Source: Hydnum rufescens UP504
Taxonomy: Eukaryota > Basidiomycota > Agaricomycetes > Cantharellales > Hydnaceae
DNA length: 64,000 bases
Direction: 5' to 3'
Assembly (NCBI GenBank): GCA_014904985.1
Contig: MU128911.1
Span: 567,118 to 631,117, forward strand
Part shown: one piece after another, positions 1-11,800 of the stretch
Numbering within the stretch: the first letter of the stretch is position 1
Layout: every line of letters begins with the position of its first letter
Position numbers and translations under genes: made by a program
The notes under the pieces: generated by a model
The model's database searches: none
What the model saw: only the letters and a program-made list of their open reading frames with translations
Told to the model about the DNA's origin: nothing

Positions 1-339
1 AAAAAGGATTACAGCCCAACTGATTGGAATAGTACGACATGCGCACAACCGCACCTGGGCCCATTTCCACTGTCTGTACTTAGATCTAGTATAGAGTCCG
101 TTGCCTGAGACTCCATGCTAATGGTGTCACAGAAGACTGGAACTCATGCATTCGAGCCCATTCAAGGTCTAGGACTGAAACTTACTACAGAAGGAGCAAC
201 ATTCCCAAGGGGAAAAGGATGTGGAGAATGGACCTTATGGGATGCAGTATTTTTCGTTGTCAACCCGTCATCCAGCCCATACTGTGGCATGACCAAACAC
301 TCCTGTTGGAATGAGTACACTCTCGTGTACTACCTTTCC
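1..339. other. Unassigned sequence at the window start
   Basis: I see no recognisable gene or repeat copy here. Short open frames overlap on both strands without a coherent protein motif. It borders the repeat copy that begins near 340. Confidence 0.4.
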
Positions 340-1102
340 GACCCTCAAACTCAGTCCCAAACACCTGAAACAAACAGACCATCCAAAACTGCATTCTCCA
401 GGCCAATTTTACTATCAAAATCTGGGATTTCCAGTAAAAAATAAATTTCTCCATCAGTTCACATTCAATCCTCTCGAAACAACCGTGCCTGGAAAGATAT
501 AAAAAATATGCATCCAACAGTACTGAGCGTGCAAAGAACAGATTAAAACTGAACTCTACAGAACAATATTACTATCAGAATCAACACCCATCAGTAAAAA
601 ATGAATTTCTCTGTCAGTTCGCATCCGATCTGCTCAGAACTGCTGCGCCCAGGAAGCTGTTAAAAATCCGCATCGAATGGTACCAAGCACGCCAATTACA
701 GATGCAAACTGCTGTCTCTGCATTGAATCCCACACCATGCACTTGTTCCTTTTATTAACCAGTAACAAAAACACCTTAACCACTGGACTATGCTCAGATT
801 AATCTCCAGAACCCGGAGATGTTCCTTAATTTTGCTTCCCATGAGCTCCAAAACACATCACAAGACCAGTGACATCATGCTCCAACCTCAGCAAATTAGT
901 GACATCATTCCCTTTATGAATCCTTTTGTTCTCTTTATGAATGACATCACTATGACTTCACTATGACATCACACTCTATGGATGACTCAGCTATGACCAC
1001 ATTATGACATCATTTCTTTATTACTCTTTTGTTCTACTCCACTATGATCTCATAGCTTTATTACTCTTTTGTTCTTGCTCCATGCACAGCCACCTTCAGA
1101 TA

Positions 1103-1113
1103 GGTATATAAGC
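1103..1113 (+). promoter_or_regulatory. Putative TATA box of family R
   Basis: GGTATATAAGC lies upstream of a pyrimidine-rich leader. The inverted copy at 53482-53492 keeps the same site as GGTATAAAAGC on the minus strand, so the motif is conserved between diverged copies. The transcription start is not determined. Confidence 0.5.
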
Positions 1114-1494
1114 TAGCAGATTTTCTTGTTCCCCCCCATCTCCTCACTCTGGAAATCAACCACTGTCAACTACTGTCTACCATTCTGCTTAATATCTAAA
1201 GAACTGTCTATCTAAAGCCATCTGGAGCTAAGTCATCTTCAAGGTTGTTGAGACCAAGCTACTGGAAGCCATCTATGCGAAATACTGAAGCCAAGGATAG
1301 TTGCAGAACCTAAGGTTAGAGTTGCTGGACATCCAAGGAAAAGGTAAGCATAACAAAATACGAGTCAGGAAAGAAGATTGAAGCATACTAACCAAACTAA
1401 CCAAGCACTGACCATTCTACAGCCCACAGATATCCACATTTTGACTAGGAGGACATAAACAAGGACACACAAATATCAGTAAATGAACAAACAC

Positions 1495-1625
1495 AACATG
1501 AACACATATAAGCCTTTCCACAAGCATCCCAGACATATAAGCCTTTCTATAAGCATCCTCCACATATAAGCCTTTCTATAAGCATTCCATACAACATATA
1601 AGCCTTCCTATAAGCATCTACGATA
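1495..1625 (+). repeat. Short tandem array (ATATAAGCCTTTCTATAAGC units)
   Basis: Four imperfect units of roughly 27-36 bp, each containing ATATAAGCCTT and TATAAGCAT or a variant. The matching array on the other strand at about 52925-53090 has five or more units, so copy number differs between the two family R copies. Confidence 0.75.
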
Positions 1626-1816
1626 TATCATTGACTATTGCTAGTCCATATCACATTCCATTCTCCAATAAACACATACATATCTTGCAGAGAGTGATCA
1701 ACCATTGAAGCGAACCAACCCATTTGAATAAACAGAAACACAGTCTCCCATCTACACACTGGCTGAACCAGATTTTGATTTGACAGTCATCAGAGCTCCC
1801 AACCCTTCTTCTATAC

Positions 1817-3044
1817 CGGTGTTGGAGGGATAAGTCCCTACACCATAGAATCCTCATCTGAGGCCTATTTCCCTTTCAAATGAATCAATTATATGTCACC
1901 GTGCTCATTTAAATTTATCATCATTCATTTATTCAAGAAATCCATTGGGTTCCTACCCCTTTCCAGCTCATAATATCGCCTCATTCCCTTACCATGAATA
2001 CCAGTCAATTTATTGACTATCCATTGGACTTCAACAGTCCTCTTCAAAAAGGGGCAGTTTATGCCCCACATCAAGTCCATTTTCCTTGGACATGGCAATT
2101 CAACTTGCCATCTTTCTTCAAGACTGGATGACTTGCCTGCTCTTCCAAGTCATCCTACTGCCTTAAGGGTGATGGATTGTGATTATGTAATGACATGGAC
2201 CAGGCCTAGTTCCGATTCTGGACTCGCGGATCCATCACATGATCCAGATAGGGGCTGCACTACTCTGAAGGAGTATGTTTCGAATTTCTCCATCAGTTTT
2301 GATTGGATTGACTTAAAACAACTGCGCCCAGAAAGATACAAATTGTACCTATCAAATGGTACCAAACATGAAACGAACAGATCAACAATGCAGTCCCTGT
2401 AACAATATCTTGCCATGATTCATACTATGAAGGAGTATTTCTTTATTTTTGAAGCCAATTCTTATTGGATTCATTCGCAAGTACCACACCCTGAAAGCTG
2501 TTGAAAATGCGCATCGAATGATACTAAGAGAAAAATGGGCAGATGAAAACTCCATTTTTCACAAGACAACTCCCTCCCCATGACTCCCCCTTTGCTCCAC
2601 CATTCAAAATAGTGAATTACTTCCAGCCCTCTTATGTACAATGGAGAAGACCCTCAGGGCAACCTATTCCACTTTTTCTTAAGGGAACTTGTCCAGGTTT
2701 GAAGGAGGAATAGCATGTAATGTGTCAATCTCCCTTTTTATCTTGAAATTGGAATATCTCCATTGGTTTTGAAGATTTTAACTTCATTTCTTTTTCTCTG
2801 TGTGTCCCTCAGGTCCTACTTTTTCACTTTCTATTGAGTTGAAGTCTATATTGTATATTAGGTGCAGCTAGCACACAAATTCAGTAGCTCTCCCCCTCCC
2901 TCCAGTTTGAAGCTTCTTGAACAGCTGCTGGTCCCTGGGTGATTTCTCACTACAAAAAGCGAATTCTAACTACACTTTGACTAAGGTCTCAAGAGGGGAT
3001 TCTTAGGGTGTGGTAATTTGACTGAAACACACATTCTCACTTAA
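1817..3044 (+). repeat. Dispersed repeat family X, copy 1
   Basis: It begins TGTTGGAGGGATAAGTCCC. Related copies start TGTTGGAAGAATAAATCCCC at about 25568 (plus strand) and near 21483 (minus strand). Shared landmarks are a CAATTTATTG block, a GGCAATTCAACTTGCC block, a region with ATCAGTTTTGAT and GGAGAAATTC-like motifs, and a later CTGGGTGAT...CTTTG...CTCAAGAGG block. The copy runs into the pogo-like pseudogene, so X may be the 5' part of that transposon. No coding frame is recognised. Confidence 0.55.
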
Positions 3045-3778
3045 TTGCTTGGGCTTTGTTGGCTCACTGCAATTTCCCCTGTTCAAAAGACCTTCCCCCA
3101 CTCGAACCTGAACAACCAGATTAGTTCTGTGATTCCTTCCTTCGTCCCTGGCTCAACCTCATGGACAGTAGTTGGATTGGTTTATAACCATCCTGCTTAC
3201 AGTGGCTGGCATCATTCTCCCTTTTCAAGCCATCATCAAAGGAAAAACCCAAAGAGTCCTCCTGTTGATCAACTCCCATGCAGAAGGTGAGGAGATGGGT
3301 ATCCTTTGGACTCCAGGGGGAGACAATCATTGGAGCTCTCTTGAGGCTATGCAATTGGTTCGAATTGTATGATTCCCTGATATTTCATTCACCACTAACT
3401 GCTGTGGTAATCCAGTGGACAGATAATGTCCTTGTACCATACATCACAAGGATCAAGAAAGATTTGGCATTACCACTCACACAAAGGGCAATTCTCTTGA
3501 TCGATTCTTGGTCTGTCCATCAAAATGAGGATTACTGTAACTGGATGAAGGACAGGCATGCTCTTATAAAGATTGGGTATATTCCTGCTGGTTGTGCACC
3601 CTCTCTTTCTTGAAGATTATTATTCCTTTGCTGACACTACTTAACAGGCACCAGAAAAATTCAGCCTGCTGACATAGGGTTGCAACATGTCATTAAGCAC
3701 AACATTTGAACCCAATGCTTAGAATTTCTTGTGACCTCTGCTGAAAACAATATTAAATTGGGCCAGAACCTCAGCAAT
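3045..3778 (+). pseudogene. Pogo-like DDE_1 transposase, part 1 (split by insertion)
   Basis: Translated pieces match the catalytic core of fungal pogo-like (DDE_1 superfamily) transposases. About 3200-3270 reads LPFQAIIKGKTQ. The frame at 3278-3613 contains a block resembling the family's catalytic-D segment, AILLIDSWSVH, then a VPAGCT-like block (IPAGCAPS). About 3645-3705 reads IQPADIGLQHVIKHNI, the QPxDVG motif. Frames shift at least three times, and the N-terminal DNA-binding region and first catalytic block are not recognisable. The gene is interrupted at 3778 by a 3.1-kb palindromic element and resumes at 6869. Joining across one copy of the 7-bp duplication keeps the frame (QNLSN to ISLPN). 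In life it would cut and paste a pogo-type transposon; here it is dead. Confidence 0.75.
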
Positions 3779-4002
3779 GCAGCCCAGGCATACAGATTAG
3801 ACACCCTTTGGGTTGGCTTTTACTGCACAGGAGAGGACCCAAAGGGTCCCTTGACCCATCACAGACTCATGAGTGGGGACTACATTGACTCATGAGGGGA
3901 CAGTGCCAAATCATGATTTGGGCATGGTCAGGGCAGGGTATTGACAATAAAACTCATGAGCTGGGGCATCCCACTCATGGGTGGGACCTGCTGACCCATG
4001 AG

Positions 4003-4195
4003 TTAGAGCATTAGACCCATGGGTTTGAGCCCTGGACTCATGAGTTGGGCCATCAGACTCATGAGTTGGGCATCAGACTCATGAGTTGGGCCATTAGACT
4101 CATGAGTTTGACCCCCAGACCCATGGGTTTGATCCCTGGACTCATGAGTTGGACCATCAGACTCATGAGTTGAACCATCAGACCCATGAACAACC
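4003..4195 (-). repeat. 21-bp minisatellite, short left-arm array
   Basis: About nine imperfect 21-bp units centred on the self-complementary ACTCATGAGT or its variant ACCCATGGGT. This is the left-arm counterpart of the long array at 5888-6600. The arrays differ greatly in copy number although they are arms of one palindrome. Confidence 0.8.
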
Positions 4196-4425
4196 CTCAA
4201 CATTGCCATATTGGGAATACACCATATATGGCAAGATTATGTAAGATTATGTAAGATTTCCATATATGGTGATATCATTCACTGGCATATTGCCATATAT
4301 GGAGATCTTATGTAATTAATTATGTAATTGTGTTATGTAATGCTTCTATATATAGTAATAGCACTATAATAATATTACCATATATAGAAATATTATGTAA
4401 TCATCTTACATAATATTGCCATATA

Positions 4426-4710
4426 CTGTACAATTTCCACCAAGAGTTCTGTCACACTGTCACGCACCCTAGTGAACTGAACCAAACTCGGAATTTGTCA
4501 CACATCATGAGGTTGTGAACTGGCTTCCTGGAGTGTGGTCACGCTCAGTGTGGGCCAAGGAGAGGCTGTTACCCCTGGCGGCAGCCAACAGTGAACAAAC
4601 TCACTGGCTGTCACGTGTCACATCAACTTGTGAACTGTCTTGGGGGGGCGCCGGATGCAAATTTTTGTGTCACACTCCAAAATTGTGAACTCTTGGTCGA
4701 AATTGTACAG
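4426..4710. mobile_element. 285-bp MITE with TA target duplication (Tc1/mariner type)
   Basis: Terminal inverted repeats of about 24 bp start CTGTACAATTTC and continue ACCAAGAGTTC, with one mismatch between ends. The element is flanked by TA on both sides. The other arm of the host palindrome supplies the empty site: it reads GCCATATATGGC where this arm reads GCCATATA-element-TATGGC. Inside there are repeated TGTCACA and TTGTGAACT motifs and no coding frame. It still contains several CG dinucleotides, unlike its host palindrome, suggesting a younger insertion. A TA duplication suggests mobilisation by a Tc1/mariner-type transposase. Confidence 0.88.
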
Positions 4711-5887
4711 TATGGCATACAGCAGTGATTTGAGACAAAAATGGCCATAACATGTGAAGGAGTGCTTGGATTTTATTGAAATAACATTCCTTGGAAAGAG
4801 GGGATCAAGCTGGATTGGATGGTGGTACAAACATCATGATCCACAAAGAATTCATGGCAGGGGGTGGGCAGGGATGTTGAAAACAAGAAATGTGAGGCAG
4901 CTCCACACTGGAGCCACCAAAATAATCATCCTCAGAGATGAGGATAGAGCACAATGGGCTGCATCCATTGGTACAAAATGAAGGAAATTGATGGAGAAAT
5001 GGGGGAGATATGGACGCCAGCTCATCAGGGAGAAAAATGGCCATAAAACATGAACCAGTGGGCCAATCTCATTACAACCAGGACCATTGGAAAGAGGGAG
5101 TCAAGGGCTTTCATTTAACCAGAGATTGAAAAAAATTTGTCAAGGGTTCCCCCTACAATGTGAGTTAGATCCCACAGCCCCACAGCAACAGGAACTGGAT
5201 TGATCACTTGCTGGGTCACCAAGCATCTCTGGTTAAATGAAAGCCCTTGACTCCCTCTTTCCAATGGTCCTGGTTGTAATGAGATTGGCCCACTGGTTCA
5301 TGTTTTATGGCCATTTTTCTCCCTGATGAGCTGGCATCCATATCTCCCCATTTCTCCATCAATTTCCTTCATTTTTGTACCAATGGATGCAGCCATTGTG
5401 CTCTATCCTCATCTCTGAGGATGATTATTTTGGTGGCTCCAGTGTGGAGCTGCCTCACATTTCTTGTTTTCAACATCCCTGCCACCCCCTGCCATGAATT
5501 CTTTGTGGATCATGATGTTTGTATCACCATCCAATCCAGCTTGATCCCCTCTTTCCAAGGAATGTTATTTCAATAAAATCCAAGCACTCCTTCACATGTT
5601 ATGGCCATTTTTGTCTCAAATCACTGCTGTATGCCATATATGGCAATATTATGTAAGATGATTACATAATATTTCTATATATGGTAATATTATTATAGTG
5701 CTATTACTATATATAGAAGTATTACATAAGCATTACATAATACAATTACATAATTAATTACATAAGATATCCATATATGGCAATATGCCAGTGAATAATA
5801 TCACCATATATGGAAATATTACATAATCTTACATAATCTTGCATATATGGTGTATTCCCAATATGGCAATGTTGAGGGTTGTTCATG

Positions 5888-6600
5888 GGTCTGATGGTTC
5901 AACTCATGAGTCTGATGGTCCAACTCATGAGGCCAACTCATGAGGCCAACTCATGAGTCCAATGGCCCAACTCATGAGTCTAATGGCCCAACTCATGAGT
6001 CTGATGACCCAACTCATGAGTCTAATGGTCCAACTCATGAGTCTAATGGTCCAACTCATGGGTCAGGAGGGTCCAACTTGAGTCATGAGGGTCCAACTCA
6101 TGAGTCTGAGGGTCCAACTCATGAGTCAGAGGTCCAACTCATGAGTCTGAGGTCCAACTCATGAGTCTGAGGGTCCAACTCATGAGTCTGAGGGTCCAAC
6201 TCATGAGTCTGAGGGTCCAACTCATGAGTTTGAGGGTCCAACTCATGAGTCTGAGGGTCCAACTCATGAGTCTGAGGGTCCAACTCATGAGTTTGAGGGT
6301 CCAACTCATGAGTCTGAGGGTCCAACTCATGAGTCTGAGGGTCCAACTCATGAGTCTGAGGGTCCAACTCATGAGTCTGAGGGTCCAACTCATGAGTTTG
6401 AGGGTCCAACTCATGAGTCTGAGGGTCCAACTCATGAGTCTGAGGGTCCAACTCATGAGTTTGAGGGTCCAACTCATGAGTCTGAGGGTCCAACTCATGA
6501 GTTTGAGGGTCCAACTCATGAGTCTGAGGGTCCAACTCATGAGTTTGATGGCCCAACTCATGAGTCCAGGGCTCAAACCCATGGGTCTGGGGTCAAAGTC
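5888..6600 (+). repeat. 21-bp minisatellite, long right-arm array
   Basis: About 32 tandem units of 21 bp, each containing the 10-bp palindrome ACTCATGAGT. The unit length is a multiple of three, so long frames stay open on both strands (peptides such as THELDPQ). These are repeat artefacts, not genes. The array can form many small hairpins or cruciforms. Confidence 0.95.
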
Positions 6601-6868
6601 ATGGGTCTAGGGGTCAAACCCATGGGTCTAATGCTCTAACTCATGGGTCAGCAGGTCCCACCCATGAGTGGGATGCCCCAGCTCATGAGTTTTATTGTCA
6701 ATACCCTGCCCTGACCATGCCCAAATCATGATTTGGCACTGTCCCCTCATGAGTCAATGTAGTCCCCACTCATGAGTCTGTGATGGGTCAAGGGACCCTT
6801 TGGGTCCTCTCCTGTGCAGTAAAAGCCAACCCAAAGGGTCCAAATCTATATGCCTGAGGTGCAGCAAT

Positions 6869-7560
6869 ATCTCACTGCCCAATAATCTTGAGCAACTACA
6901 AAATGAACATGCAAAATGGATTACGAATACCTATTGCTGGCTCCTCAAGCAGCCAAAAGTAGTAAAGGTGGTCAGTCCATGGCTTGATTATATTCTCACA
7001 CAATGACTCAATGCCCCTCTCAGCAGGCATGGAAGCAATGCATTGTGAAGAATTGGAACCTCTCATATGCATGCTTGACAAGTGCAGAAGCTGTATGTAC
7101 TGTTATGGAACATTTCATGGAAGATTCTTCTTTTGCATTGCTTGTTGCCCCTGAGCCTGGGGATCTTCCCATTGATGTCGACCACCCAGAATTCTCCAAG
7201 TATGACACTGATGACAACACTGAATTGACATCCATGCATATTGCTCAACTCCAACTTATCAGTCCTGGTGAGACTAAATTCACAATTCAAAATACACTCT
7301 TTCATATGGCCAAGGACAATGAACTTGGCTTCTGAGTTCTGAGCGAGTTTGATGATGAGACTCTCACTGATTGCAATGCCAATGGGGATATGGATCTGGA
7401 TGTATCCAGCAATGAGAATGACAAAAATCCCTCCAACTTGGATGAGAGTACTCATGTTACCTCATTTCCGGCCTCTCATCATCGACCTAGCCATTACCAG
7501 ACACCCGAAATTGAAGTCCCCCATGGCATCATTGGGAAACTCATTGAGATCGATGAGTAA
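6869..7560 (+). pseudogene. Pogo-like DDE_1 transposase, part 2 (C-terminal)
   Basis: This continues the gene interrupted at 3778. The first frame, to about 7005, gives ISLPNNLEQLQ and a KWI...PKVVK stretch, the helical region after the catalytic core. After one frameshift near 7000, a frame runs to the TAA at 7558-7560 with one internal TGA at 7333-7335, where CGA is the likely ancestor. It includes WKQCIVKNWNLSYACLTS, matching the W..C....NLS..CLTS motif of Agaricomycete DDE_1 transposases, then an acidic tail (DTDDNTE, EFDDET) ending IIGKLIEIDE. The acidic end and natural stop suggest this is the true C-terminus. Confidence 0.7.
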
Positions 7561-7882
7561 GCTTTGCAGCATGTAAGTAATCCACCCAGTTCAGTGTTAC
7601 CATTTTTTCTGACAGCATCTAGATACATGTTTATAGTTGACACAATCTGCACACCCTCAATAATTTTATTCCCTGGACATCTCAGTGGACACTGGCTTAA
7701 AGAAGCCAATTTTGTGTCATTGGTTCACTGCTGCTGGTCCCCAAAACTTCTTTTGGCCCTTCTTTTGTTTACTCATTCCTTACTTTTCTCATCCCTCTTT
7801 CATTCAAAATATGCCCCATAACATAGAAGCTTGGTTGCTGTTACCCCAAAACCAATAATTAGGCACCTGGCCAATTTTTGAG
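7561..7882. other. Spacer between two dead transposase genes
   Basis: The convergent pogo-like (plus) and KDZ (minus) pseudogenes end on either side. I see no gene, repeat or structured signal in this interval. Confidence 0.5.
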
Positions 7883-10800
7883 TCACATGGTTTGGTAGCA
7901 AAGCCCCCCCAGATGTGACAGCATTGCTATTGGTTCTAGCAAAAATTTTCCTGTTGTGACATGACTGTTTGTTAGACTTAGAGTGGGTTCAGTATCTTGA
8001 TCCACATCCAGCTTGTACAGGCCATCCATTGTGAGCATTGGTGGAATGTATGCATCTCTCCAAATACCTCCCCTTCCCCTAAGGACAACCAGTTCCTTTA
8101 GCCTTGCATTGTATTTCTTTACAGTAGCCTCAATCCCACCAGATTGGTTTTTCACAGCTTTCTTGACATGGGCCTTTGTCTTCTGGTCCAAGATGCACCT
8201 CAAGTTTGCACAGTCCAATGTGGCAAGCTTGAACTTCCTAGCCCTCAGCTTCTTCAGAAGTTGCTCATGAAGTGCATGGAGGTTGAGCTGAATATTGACC
8301 CATTTATCCTTCTTGAGCCTATTTAACTCAGATGCAGATGCACAGTCAGTTAGCTGCAGCTCATCAGTCTTCTTGTTGATCATGGTCTCCAATTGCCAGA
8401 TGGCCTCCTTCTGCAGCCTGACTTTTTCCTGCCACTCTGCCTGCACTTCATTGCTTGCAGTCATGTCACCTTGGACCAAATCATTCCCCTCAGCAATCAA
8501 ATCCTTGAGATTCCCTTGCTGAGCCTCAAGGGTTGCCATCAGAGATATGATCCATTCCACAGCCTGGGCACCTTTTGTCTGAGACTGGCATGAAACAGGT
8601 TGGCTGTGATATTCTCATTGGGCTTTGAACTGCTCCATTAAGTAACTGGGAGAGCAGTCACCAAGCTTCATCTCTGCCTCTTCTAGGTGGTGCTGCAACT
8701 GATCAATTTGACCTTGGAGCCACTTTCCCATTCCCATGCACTTCCCTTCATCAATGTGCTCCACCTGGAGGTCAAGAATGAAGAGATGCCAGTGATAGCC
8801 TGTCACCCACAGCCCAGGGATAAGCCTGAGAAGTTCACTCCAAAACCACTCACACCCTTCATCATCTGAGAGTCCTCAGAGCTGATTTGTGAGGATGATA
8901 CCAGAGCTGGCATGCCCATTAGCTGGCATGCCCATTGATGACCATACACATGGAAAATTGAAACCCCCCACTCCAAGCGAGGCAGCCATTCTGGCATGAA
9001 TCTCCACTTTTCAGAGTCTGGTCCATCTGACAGCCAATGTCATACAGGGCCCAATTCTCCAGTGACTCAGTGCATGCTTCAGGACAGTCTCCAACAGTGC
9101 AAAGACATAGAACTGCTTCTCTCCTGCAGTCCACATGCTTGCAACAGCAAGTGGTATGTCATGATGGCACAGTAGAGCTATTACCCCAGTATCTTCAAAA
9201 TACTGGGTTGATGCCTTGATGCAATCTTCATCTGCAGCAATAAATGACTGCCAACATGCATCATAGGTCAAGTTCAGTGCATGGAGGCCTGGTCCCACTG
9301 TATCATCCTCTGGGTGATCTGTGTAATAATTGGTGCCCTCATTGGCTGTGCATTTCAGTCACATGTGTGCTGGCCTTGCAGGATGAGTCTCCAGGATTTT
9401 CCTTCCCCAGGACTCCAAATAGTCCCTTGACAACACAATTTTCTTGGGTGAAGTGACTGGGGGATCACATGCCCCTGTCTCTCCCTCATGACCATGTCAT
9501 CAGTCTTCATTGCAGATCCACTTAAGTTGGAAATTTGCATCAATGCAAACTATGAGCTGGACTCTACAAGTTTCATTGCAGTTAGAATGACTATTATCCT
9601 GGCTTGTCACAGATAATAGCCTACTCACAGCATATTATGTGTGTCTGTATGATTTCCTCCAAAACAAAGTGGGCATCATGACCTCAAGTATTCACTGGGG
9701 TGGGTATGGTCAGCAGGAATGAAATTTGAGCAGACATCAGGAGGCAGATCAGCAGACACACAAGTGAGAATGGTGGCAGGAGCATTAGCTGAAGCATTTG
9801 TAGGAGTTGAGTTTGCAAACAGCTTTGGATTGCTCTGAACATTGAGATATCCCCACTCATGTACTGGTGTTTTCTCATCCAACTCTGAGATCAACCCTCT
9901 CTTATCATCCTGCACAATTCGAGTAATCTCTGCCCTGACCAACTGAACAAGCACCTGATAGTGCACAAGTGCATTTGAAAAGCATTGCCAAAATGAATCT
10001 CCTGTTGCAAACTCATACCCACAAGCTTTGAGGTACTCTACCAGAGTCACAGCCCATGCTCTTTCATTGGGTGCCATATGAAGAAATAGGGAGGCCACAA
10101 ATTTGAGCATGTTGAGACTGACTGCCAATGTGGGGAAAAGAGGTGCACATGGGAAGAAACTGTGCTCAACAAGCTGGATGGCAGCCAGACTGCATGGACA
10201 GACTGTCAGCACAACCTCTTCCAGTTGCTCCATGGAAATGCAGAGAACCTGAAGGGGTTGAGGTGCCCCACATCTACATACTGCAGTAGTCTGGGACCCC
10301 TTTGAATAGATGGAGGTGGGTACCAAATTGTATTGTTCATTAAGGCACCAAATAAATCACATGATTTGTGAGGATGAGGTCATAGGGAGATGGAAATGAC
10401 TGGAGTGAAGACTGACTATCCCAAACATCACCCTATGGTAGAAAGAATATGAAAAATATCCAGAGCCAGTTCTTTACTGCCATTTTTCCATCACCATGGC
10501 CCAATTGGGTTACCTGTAAGAATCACATGATTTATTTGGGACCTTAACTGCCATACATTTGGACAGCAATAGCCAATATAATTGGATACTATGTTATGTC
10601 CATACAAAGTGATCCCAGCCTCTATATAGAGGCTGGTGTTCCTGCCTAATACTGCAGGACTATGGGGCTCTTCTGCCAAGAGGTCTGAGAAGCACCCCTG
10701 AGTGACCTTCATGTAGGGACAGATAAGGCTGGGTAACACCTCTCTGTTCCATCTATCTGCTTGAGCAAGTTTATGAAGTGCTTGCTGAGATCATTTGTCC

Positions 10801-11092
10801 TTCATTACTTGTATTTTACTCTGGCTTGTTTCAGCTGCATATTGCACATCCACATGATCCCAGCTGAAGTACTTGGAACATGTAAGGGGAGGATCAGGAG
10901 GGAATCAAGGTGAGACCAATGTTTCAAGGGAGGGCAAAGGTGAATCAGCAATGTCTCAGGCAGATGCAGGTATAGAAGGGGCCATCATGCCCCTAGGCCT
11001 TTTGGATGGAGGGGGCTCATGCTCACTACCTTGACTTGGAGGTAGTTTTTGTTTTTGGTGTGTTTGTTTCTCCCTCCTCTTCTTGGCAGCCA
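7883..11092 (-). pseudogene. KDZ-type (Kyakuja-Dileera-Zisupton) transposase, decayed
   Basis: Reading right to left, a start near 11092 gives a basic N-terminus (MAAKKRREKQ, SKRPRG, a likely nuclear signal). Near 10740-10660, VLPSLICPYMKVTQ follows. A cysteine cluster at 10326-9676 has C.CG...L..C and CPC..A..QLV, then FPCAPLFPTLAVSLNML, the CxC region that precedes fungal KDZ cores. The catalytic part follows: FEDTGVIALLCHHDIPL and GEKQFYVFALL (9298-9011), YDIGCQMDQTLK, FHVYGHQWACQ near 8960, and HLFILDLQVEHIDEG near 8790. A coiled-coil C-terminal region (8560-7883, 225 residues, open) follows. About 3.2 kb matches a full-length KDZ gene, but stops and frameshifts occur throughout. The motifs are characteristic; the exon structure is uncertain. 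Confidence 0.8.
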
Positions 11093-11099
11093 TGACTGC

Positions 11100-11588
11100 A
11101 GCCAACATTATGTGAAAGCAGAGCAAGAAACTTGGAAATGGTATTGATGAGGCCATACAATAGGAATGAATGATAGGTGAGGTGGTGTGTGGGTGAGAAA
11201 AAACTTGGCAATGGATGGATGGCTGATTCACACAAGAGACTGCACTGCATGACTGGAAAGAATAATGGTGACTGCAGGTGGAACTCCAGTGTGACACTAC
11301 CCAATGCTTTGAGATGGTGACAGGGTAGCCCATGAGTGAGGAAAAACTTGAAAAAAGAGCTGGTTCACACAAGAGATGGTATGGATAATGGTGACTGCAG
11401 TGTGACAGGATGGTGTACAGGTGAGGTAATGCTTGAAAAAAGAGCAAGTTCATGCAAGAGATGGCATGCATAGTGGTGACTGCAGACAGAACTGCAGTGT
11501 GACACTACCTGATGCTTTGAGAGAGGGTGATGAGATGGTGTATGGGCAAGATAACAGTTGAAAAAAAGAGCTGGGGTTGCTCAAGAGA
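11100..11588 (-). repeat. ~120-bp satellite, left segment
   Basis: Imperfect tandem units contain GTGACACTACC, TGCTTTGAGAG, AAAGAGCTGGTTCA and GATGGCATGGATAGTGG-like blocks. The same array resumes after the Tc1/mariner insertion at 13200. Confidence 0.85.
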
Positions 11589-11590
11589 TA

Positions 11591-11800
11591 CAGTGACCCA
11601 CAAAACTGTTGCAATGTTTGCCACTTTTGACCTTCTTTGGTTATTCCTCCCCAGTCAGGCCTTCAAAAAATTTGGAAAAATATGTCCAAGATATGTATGC
11701 TTCTTGTCTACATATGTGCCAAATTTCATGGCAATCCATTAACATTTGACAGAGATATGCCCTCAACAAGTCACCTATGTCATTGCAACAGTTTTGTGGC
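11591..11800 (+). repeat. Left terminal inverted repeat of the Tc1/mariner element
   Basis: It pairs with 12988-13197. The outer end holds CCACAAAACTGTTGCAATG (11598-11616). The inner end holds the same motif inverted, CATTGCAACAGTTTTGTGGC (11781-11800). These are likely two transposase-binding sites. Known IR/DR elements carry such sites as direct repeats; here they face each other. Confidence 0.85.

Larger units (their letters stand above)
340..1815 (+). mobile_element. Dispersed repeat family R, left copy
   Basis: This stretch is repeated in inverted orientation at about 52740-54260. Matching parts, in order, are: subterminal blocks around CAAAACTG and GCGCCCAG (about 390-700), a GT-rich segment, a TATA-box promoter near 1103, an untranslated leader, and a short tandem array at 1495-1625. 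Homology stops near 1815, beside CTTCTATACC in both copies. The left copy carries TG or CA at many sites where the right copy has CG, so the left copy is more decayed. No coding frame survives. It could be the LTR or leader of a retroelement; I cannot define exact ends or a target duplication. Confidence 0.6.
3779..6861. mobile_element. Giant palindromic (foldback-like) element with 7-bp target duplication
   Basis: The two halves are near reverse complements. Left-arm segments 3779-4425 and 4711-5126 pair with 5225-6861 around a 98-bp centre (5127-5224). CAGCAAT flanks both ends (3772-3778 and 6862-6868). Removing the element and one CAGCAAT rejoins the frame of the pogo-like gene, which strongly supports insertion. 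The subterminal CCCTTTGGGT/ACCCAAAGGG and the outer AGGCATA are inverted. Internal parts are a 21-bp minisatellite (much longer in the right arm), AT-rich stretches with many CCATATATGG motifs, and a conserved 400-bp segment. No transposase is present, so it is non-autonomous. The superfamily is unknown. Confidence 0.8.

Noticed and set aside
4805..5576. Nearly identical ORFs at 4805-5044 (minus) and 5307-5576 (plus)
   Set aside because: They are the two arms of the giant palindrome. The frames show no protein family and differ by shifts.
6119..6610. Open frames of about 145-150 codons on both strands (THELDPQ and LMSWTLR repeats)
   Set aside because: They come from a 21-bp minisatellite whose unit is a multiple of three. 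Frames open on both strands, with no start context or domain.
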